Assembly (NCBI GenBank): GCA_963855995.1
Contig: OY979724.1
Location: 1,372,858 to 1,436,857, forward strand
Reading direction: 5' to 3'
Length of the DNA: 64,000 nt
DNA from: Muricea muricata
Lineage: Eukaryota; Cnidaria; Anthozoa; Malacalcyonacea; Plexauridae
Of this stretch, positions 59,145 through 64,000 are shown in pieces. A model generated the notes under the pieces. It was not told where the DNA came from and made no database searches. It saw only the letters and a program-made list of their open reading frames with translations. The translations under genes and the position numbers were made by a program. Positions within the stretch are counted from its first letter, which is position 1. Every line of letters begins with the position of its first letter.

Positions 59145-60740
59145 CTAAGATGACTTTTCAGGTGAGGATGACTTTCGATTTCTTGTTGGGGAACCATTTC
59201 TCTCTGGCGACTGGCTTGTCCGTCTAGGGGAAGCAGATCGGGAGCCCCGACGACGATCCTGTTGTGGCGATCGTGATGAACGACGGCGCGGTGATCGTGA
59301 TCTTGATCTCCTGCGTGGTGACCGAGATCTGTAGTTAAATGCAAAAAAATTGATTAAATTTGAGTTAAAATATCTGATCTCTGTTAATAAAAGACAAGAT
59401 TTTACTATTATTGTCATGTTATTAATTTTACCTTCTCTTTGGCGAGTACGACCTTGATCGAGATCTTCTACGACGAGGCGAATATGACCTACACGCCAAG
59501 GAAAACATGTTATCAACCAAAAGTTACAACTCGAATGCCCAAAGGTTACAAAACATACTTTGGAAAGTCTTTGCCAGTGAAACGGGTAAGCATCAAACAA
59601 TTGGCAATAGACAAATTTAGTGATCTCAAAAGGCAAAGAAATGAAAATCTATGACCACATTCAAAAAGAGCACTCCAAAATATTAGGATATTATTGCCAT
59701 GCAAAGTTTATAGATTTCATATATTATTGTACTGCACACATCAAGTGAAAGAGGCTGTTCAATTACGTCTGCCATTAGAACAGCATAAAAATTGTACAAA
59801 CTTTCACGGCCATAACATTTGTATTTTACAGTATTTCTCTATGAAATTTTGCAATTATACTAATTTCGATACCCTCGCCGTATACCCTCGCCGTAATAAA
59901 TTTTCCATTTCTTTGCTCAAATCAAAACTTTGAGATTTCTAAATTTGTCTATTGCAATGCTTGGGGTGGAGCTATTCCCATAAAAGTAATGAACAAATCA
60001 AATCAAATGTAATCACAGTCATCCACAACAGCCCCGGCTGCCAGGAACTTGACTATGTTTATAACAAACACACACAGCTAAGTATGGGGGTGGTGGTTGG
60101 CCATGCCACAGGGAGGTGACCTTTGCCAGGGGGGGTGACCCTTGCCAGGGGGGTGACCCTTGCCAGGGGAAGGGGGTGACCTTTGCCAGGGGGGAGGGGG
60201 TTGACCTTTGCCACCGGGTGCATTTTGGCCGGGGGGGGAGCTTTTCCGCGTAAGTGGGGGGGGTGGATTTGACTCGCAGAAGTTGCAACCCCAAATGCCA
60301 AAGCAAAATGCTTGAACCACGTTTTTAAAAAGAAATCTAAACATTTTTTATCAAAACATATTAGGAGGCTAAACCTCCTCTACAAACCTTCGTCCTCTGC
60401 TACGATCATATCTATCTCTGCCGCCTGAGCGGTGTTTGTAATCACTTTGAGGTCGGCCATACTTGGCATGCTGCACTCGAATCTCGCGTCCATCCAAAAC
60501 TGAGCCGTCTACCTTGTCCATGGCGTCCTCAGCATCTCGTCTTTCGTAAAAACGGACAAAAGCGAAGCCCCTTGATTGATTTGTTCTTGCATCGCGTGGA
60601 ATATAAACGTCCCCGACATCGCCAAACTCGCGAAACACTTTCTTCAAGTCGTCCACCGTCGTGCGGTAGGTCAAGTTGTCGACTTTTAAGCTCGTCATTC
60701 CTTCAATTTTTGGCGGTCCTCGCCCTCTGTCGTAGCTCAT
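59145..60740 (-). CDS. SRSF2: SRSF2/SC35-like serine-arginine splicing factor
   Basis: Complete 197-residue protein in exons 60740-60388, 59488-59432 and 59328-59145 (594 nt; introns 899 and 103 nt, GT-AG, both phase 2). It starts at ATG in ACCATGAG. One RRM at about residues 16-92: RNP2 LKVDNL (18-23) and RNP1 RGFAFVRF (57-64), with [12 protein letters not shown] and VGDVYIPRD nearly identical to animal SRSF2. A Gly/Arg linker follows, then an RS domain (about 117-197) of SRSRSP, SPRRRSR and RSPERN repeats for SR-protein kinases. SR proteins bind exonic enhancers and recruit spliceosome components in the nucleus. The RS tail is somewhat shorter than in vertebrates. A G-rich minisatellite lies in intron 1. 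Assignment to SRSF2 rather than a close paralogue rests on RRM similarity from memory. Confidence 0.92.
60085..60265. repeat. G-rich minisatellite in SRSF2-like intron 1
   Basis: About six units of GGGGGGTGACCYTTGCCAGG spaced roughly 20 bp, followed by G-runs of 7-8. G-rich on the plus strand, hence C-rich in the transcript. Runs of four or more G could form quadruplexes in the template DNA. Confidence 0.8.
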
Positions 60741-62226
60741 GGTTATAGAAAGAAGGTGGAAAAAACAATATACGGTAAGGAAAACTGGTTCACGGTAGAA
60801 TTTCTTGCTAAAAAAAGTAAAACTAACGAACTTTCAAATTTTGCTTTTTTACACAAAGCGATAGAGCGAGGCCTTCGAATTTTTGAGCACGTGATACAAC
60901 GGACGCTATACACCAACTGGAGTGTGCTGGAGTTAAGCGAAGCCGTTAGTTACATCTACATGTGAACATCGGCAAATATACAGCCGCAGATTCAGCCGCA
61001 GTTGTTTCCGAGCTTTTTCCCGAGAGCCCAAGAAACGAGTTTAAAAAGTAATCTCTGATCTTCCACCTTCCATCTCCAGGATAAACGGCCCTTATTGATA
61101 GATATGCATGTTTATCCACAAATATTTTTGAGCTAATAGTACTTGTAGTGAGGCATAAATAAAATACCTTAGTATATAGCCGAAACAAACTGTGTGGCGA
61201 AAATACAAAGCTCAAATGTAAAAAAGTAAGGGTTCAAATTTCACCCATGGTAAACCGATTAAAGAAATTTTGTCATAAGTCAGCTAAATATTGTTAATAA
61301 GTTTTCTAAATGAAAGATCTTTTATCGATAATTTGAGGACTCTTCAAACGTACAATTACTACAATATTTGAAAGAGAATCAGGGAATGTAAAGCATCCGG
61401 TTATGGTAAAGTACCTAAAACCTAAATAAGTGAACTTGGCTTTTAATCAGTGCTTTTAACTCTTTAACCTGAACTATAACGAGAAAGTTGCACAGCCGAA
61501 TTCACTCTGGAAAGTATAAGAGTAAGCCTCAGAAGCATCCTACTTTAGGAAGAAAACTGTATGATCAATACACACAGCTCTCTGCAGTATCTTTACTGCA
61601 ATTTTCGCTCCTCAAATTGCCATATAAACGGTGCATGAAGTACGTTTCTGTGACCACAGTATATAGGAATTTCGCATGAGTGAATGGATCCTGCTTCGAA
61701 GAAATGTAAAGAAATCTTCCAGGAAATTCCCGTTAATACTTGGGAGCACAATATTTAGTCATGGTTTCTCATGATCTCTCACAAATTCTTCCAAACTTAG
61801 AATTTACCATTCTGGAGTTGTGGAATTAAACAGTAGAAACCATGTATGTTTTTGAGGCAGTTTACTCGATGGTGGACTATTTCTGAGGGGCATATGTCTT
61901 CTAAGCTCGGGTCAACGTAAATCTTACATATGCTGCAATTCAAGCCAGGAACAGTCGAGAATTCATCATTGATTATACAAATCCCGCTCCGGACGTCTCA
62001 GCCGCGTGGGTTTGATTACATACTGTCGATGAAGAATTTTTCTCAACTGTTCCCAGCTTGCAATCTCTCATTTCGAGATGTCAGATGTGTATGATTTATT
62101 GATTTCCACTTGAATTTCAAGACACATTTACCATCGGTAGAAACCATAAACCGTCTAAATTGCCGGAGGTTCTTTCGTTTTTTCCAATCCAAACAAAGAT
62201 TATTGACCAAGAATTTAAAAATGAAA
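60741..62226. other. 5' flank of the SRSF2-like gene, otherwise unassigned
   Basis: The first few hundred bases should hold the promoter and 5' UTR of the minus-strand gene; no TATA box is clear. The remaining sequence shows no gene, repeat or RNA that I can support. The frames at 60946-61215 and 61488-61679 lack any family resemblance. Confidence 0.4.
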
Positions 62227-62440
62227 TTTATTAAAATTTATACTTGACTTACAAATTCCTAGTAATGATTACACAATGGTGAAATTACGTTAATAAGGCT
62301 AAAACCTACAAATGCCCAACTTATTCTGGGGCTCTAACTACACGCTTCCTAACAAAATATTTCGCTTTTACGGTCGTGACAAGTTTGTTTCGACTTTATA
62401 TTGGTCTTTACTCGTTACTTTGAGAGCCACGGCGGGAACC
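62227..62440 (-). CDS. Probable last exon of a gene running off the right edge
   Basis: On the minus strand a strong acceptor (TGTTTTCTTATAG) precedes GGT at 62440. The frame reads GSRRGSQSNE and stops at TAA (62408-62410). An AATAAA signal follows at 62227-62232 (plus strand TTTATT), giving a 3' UTR of about 180 bp. The remaining exons would lie beyond position 64000. A basic Gly/Ser/Arg tail fits an RNA-binding protein, but eleven codons are too few to name a family. Confidence 0.4.
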
Positions 62441-64000
62441 CTATAAGAAAACAAATATTTACAAATGAGATTGGAAATCGACTTAATTAAGATAATATAT
62501 ACAGATAAGTTACTTTATAGTTTGTTTTGTATAGATACGAAGTACATGGTTGTATAAAACACACGATTAAGGTATTTAAGCACGAAATTACTTTAGTTTC
62601 ATTATTTAAATATTTTATCACATATCGCCTTCAGGCGATTTCGGATGTTATTTTATCACATTCTTCTGTTCGAGTCAGACTTTGGTCCTTAAATTTGACC
62701 TTTTATCAAAATTGTTCTATTCTTTTAGCACTTATATCTGGCAGATTATAGAGCATTTAGTTTTAGAGCACACCAAATGTTGGCAAATATCATCACTAAT
62801 ACGTGCATTAATTTGGGTGTTAAAATAGCAGTATTTTGTTTGGCATATTTTTTAAGTTTATTTCACACGAACTGCTCGTCACTCGACGAGCATATGAAAT
62901 TTAAGATGTTTTTATTAGTTCTTTAGCCAAATTTGGCCAGTAGGTATTTATACGATGGCAGTAATTTAAACCAAATGTTTGAATTAATTTTACCGTAGCC
63001 ACGAAGGAATTTAAAGATTTTTAGATATTAACGCTCAATGTTGATATTGTATTAGCATATTTAAGTAAAATAGTCGAGGAGAAGCCTTGGAATTTCAGTG
63101 AAATTTTACCAAAGCTCACTTTTGTTTTTGAGTCGTCTGAGTTTTGGTAAACTTTGCCAAGTTTATAGCCTGTGAATTTATCGTCATCGTTTAAACTAAG
63201 CCTGCAAATTCGATCAAGAATTTGCGAAATTTTTACGTTCACAATAAATTTGCATAATATGCAAAGTTGTGTGCATATTTGATATCAAAATATTTTATTA
63301 GTATTGATGATTATATTCTGCTGTGATCTTATTCCAAACTTGTAGTTTAGGAATATTCAGATGTACAAAACTAAGCAGTCCATTGTCTTTTACTCCTGAG
63401 AAGACTTGTGGGAGTTGTCTAATTGGTGCAATTCTGATAGCATTACTCTTTAGGCCTTTTAAATGTTTGCTTATACCGGAAATTGGTTCTTAAAAATCAA
63501 AATATGTTAAATATTCGAATAATTATACATTTTATGGACAAATATTGGACTAAGCTGTCAGCTGGCTGTAATAATTAAGCCACGATGTGTAAATTATACA
63601 TAAATTTTAATCAAGAATTCTTGGGATATTTTAGGATAAAAAATTTACGTAACGTGCAAGGCTTTTAACCAAGCTAAATTATCAAATTGCGATTGAAAAA
63701 TATTTTTATTTTGAATAGTAGTAGATTAATAAAAAAATTAGATTGTATTTAAATCTCAAATTCGAGGAAATAACTTAAATTAATTCTGTAAAATTTAATA
63801 TTGAAATGATAAATTAATATGTTTTAATTTAATTACTACTTTTTTTAAAGATTCGTATGCTTGAAAAATTTAGTTTACTTTAATCTTATCAAATGTAATC
63901 ACTAACTTTGATAAATTATAATGCCATGTCACTTCTATGGAAACACCGCGTAGTTATCTACAGTTATTTTTACTGTATATATATTATATTGTTGACATAA
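62441..64000. other. AT-rich stretch, possible intron of the edge gene
   Basis: Very AT-rich, no frame above 75 codons, no repeats with clear borders. Compatible with an intron of the gene whose last exon is proposed at 62440. Confidence 0.35.

Noticed and set aside
60019..60344. Three overlapping Pro-rich minus-strand frames
   Set aside because: They are translations of the G-rich minisatellite in SRSF2-like intron 1 in all three frames, a hallmark of a tandem repeat and not of a gene.

Overview
This is a window of AT-rich animal nuclear DNA. The evidence is three spliced genes with GT-AG introns (a sulfotransferase, a UBAN-type coiled-coil adaptor and an SRSF2/SC35-like splicing factor), all on the minus strand in the right third. 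There are also many short non-autonomous transposons, minisatellites and a fragment of a Penelope-like retroelement. A non-vertebrate metazoan fits, perhaps a cnidarian; that placement is inference from style, not proof. No bacterial genes, CRISPR arrays, rRNA or intact tRNA genes were seen.

Layout. 1-6.7 kb: small terminal-inverted-repeat elements (MITEs), a 1.1-kb direct duplication and three arrays built on the self-complementary word GATCTTGCCAAGATC. 6.8-9.2 kb: an old inverted-repeat arm (mate at 39.4-40.2 kb) followed by a minisatellite that is itself palindromic. 9,223-38,306: a giant inverted repeat with arms of 14.46 and 14.05 kb around a spacer of about 574 bp. The arms are nearly identical and contain the same nested MITEs, hairpins and a tRNA-derived SINE-like segment in mirror order; I recognise no gene in them. 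38.3-38.8 kb: a 31-bp minisatellite at the outer edge of the right arm. 40,427-41,367: a fold-back Penelope-like fragment encoding the end of its endonuclease domain.

42.4-44.1 kb: a complete three-exon cytosolic-type sulfotransferase (313 aa). 47.6-49.2 kb: the last four recognised exons of a TNIP/ABIN/optineurin-like ubiquitin-binding adaptor whose 5' exons I could not place. 49.2-59.1 kb: mostly non-coding, with MITEs and an 80-bp-class minisatellite. 59.1-60.7 kb: a complete three-exon SRSF2-like gene (197 aa) with a G-rich minisatellite in intron 1. About 62.4 kb: a probable last exon of a gene that runs off the right edge.

The three genes show no functional link; they are ordinary neighbours next to a repeat-dense palindromic block. 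The most unusual object is the nested palindrome: young 14-kb arms inside a much older, diverged pair of inverted arms. Arm differences (a 511-bp insertion with target-site duplication, a 73-bp tandem duplication, a 26-bp indel and scattered substitutions) argue against a simple assembly mirror artefact, although two collapsed haplotypes cannot be excluded from sequence alone.
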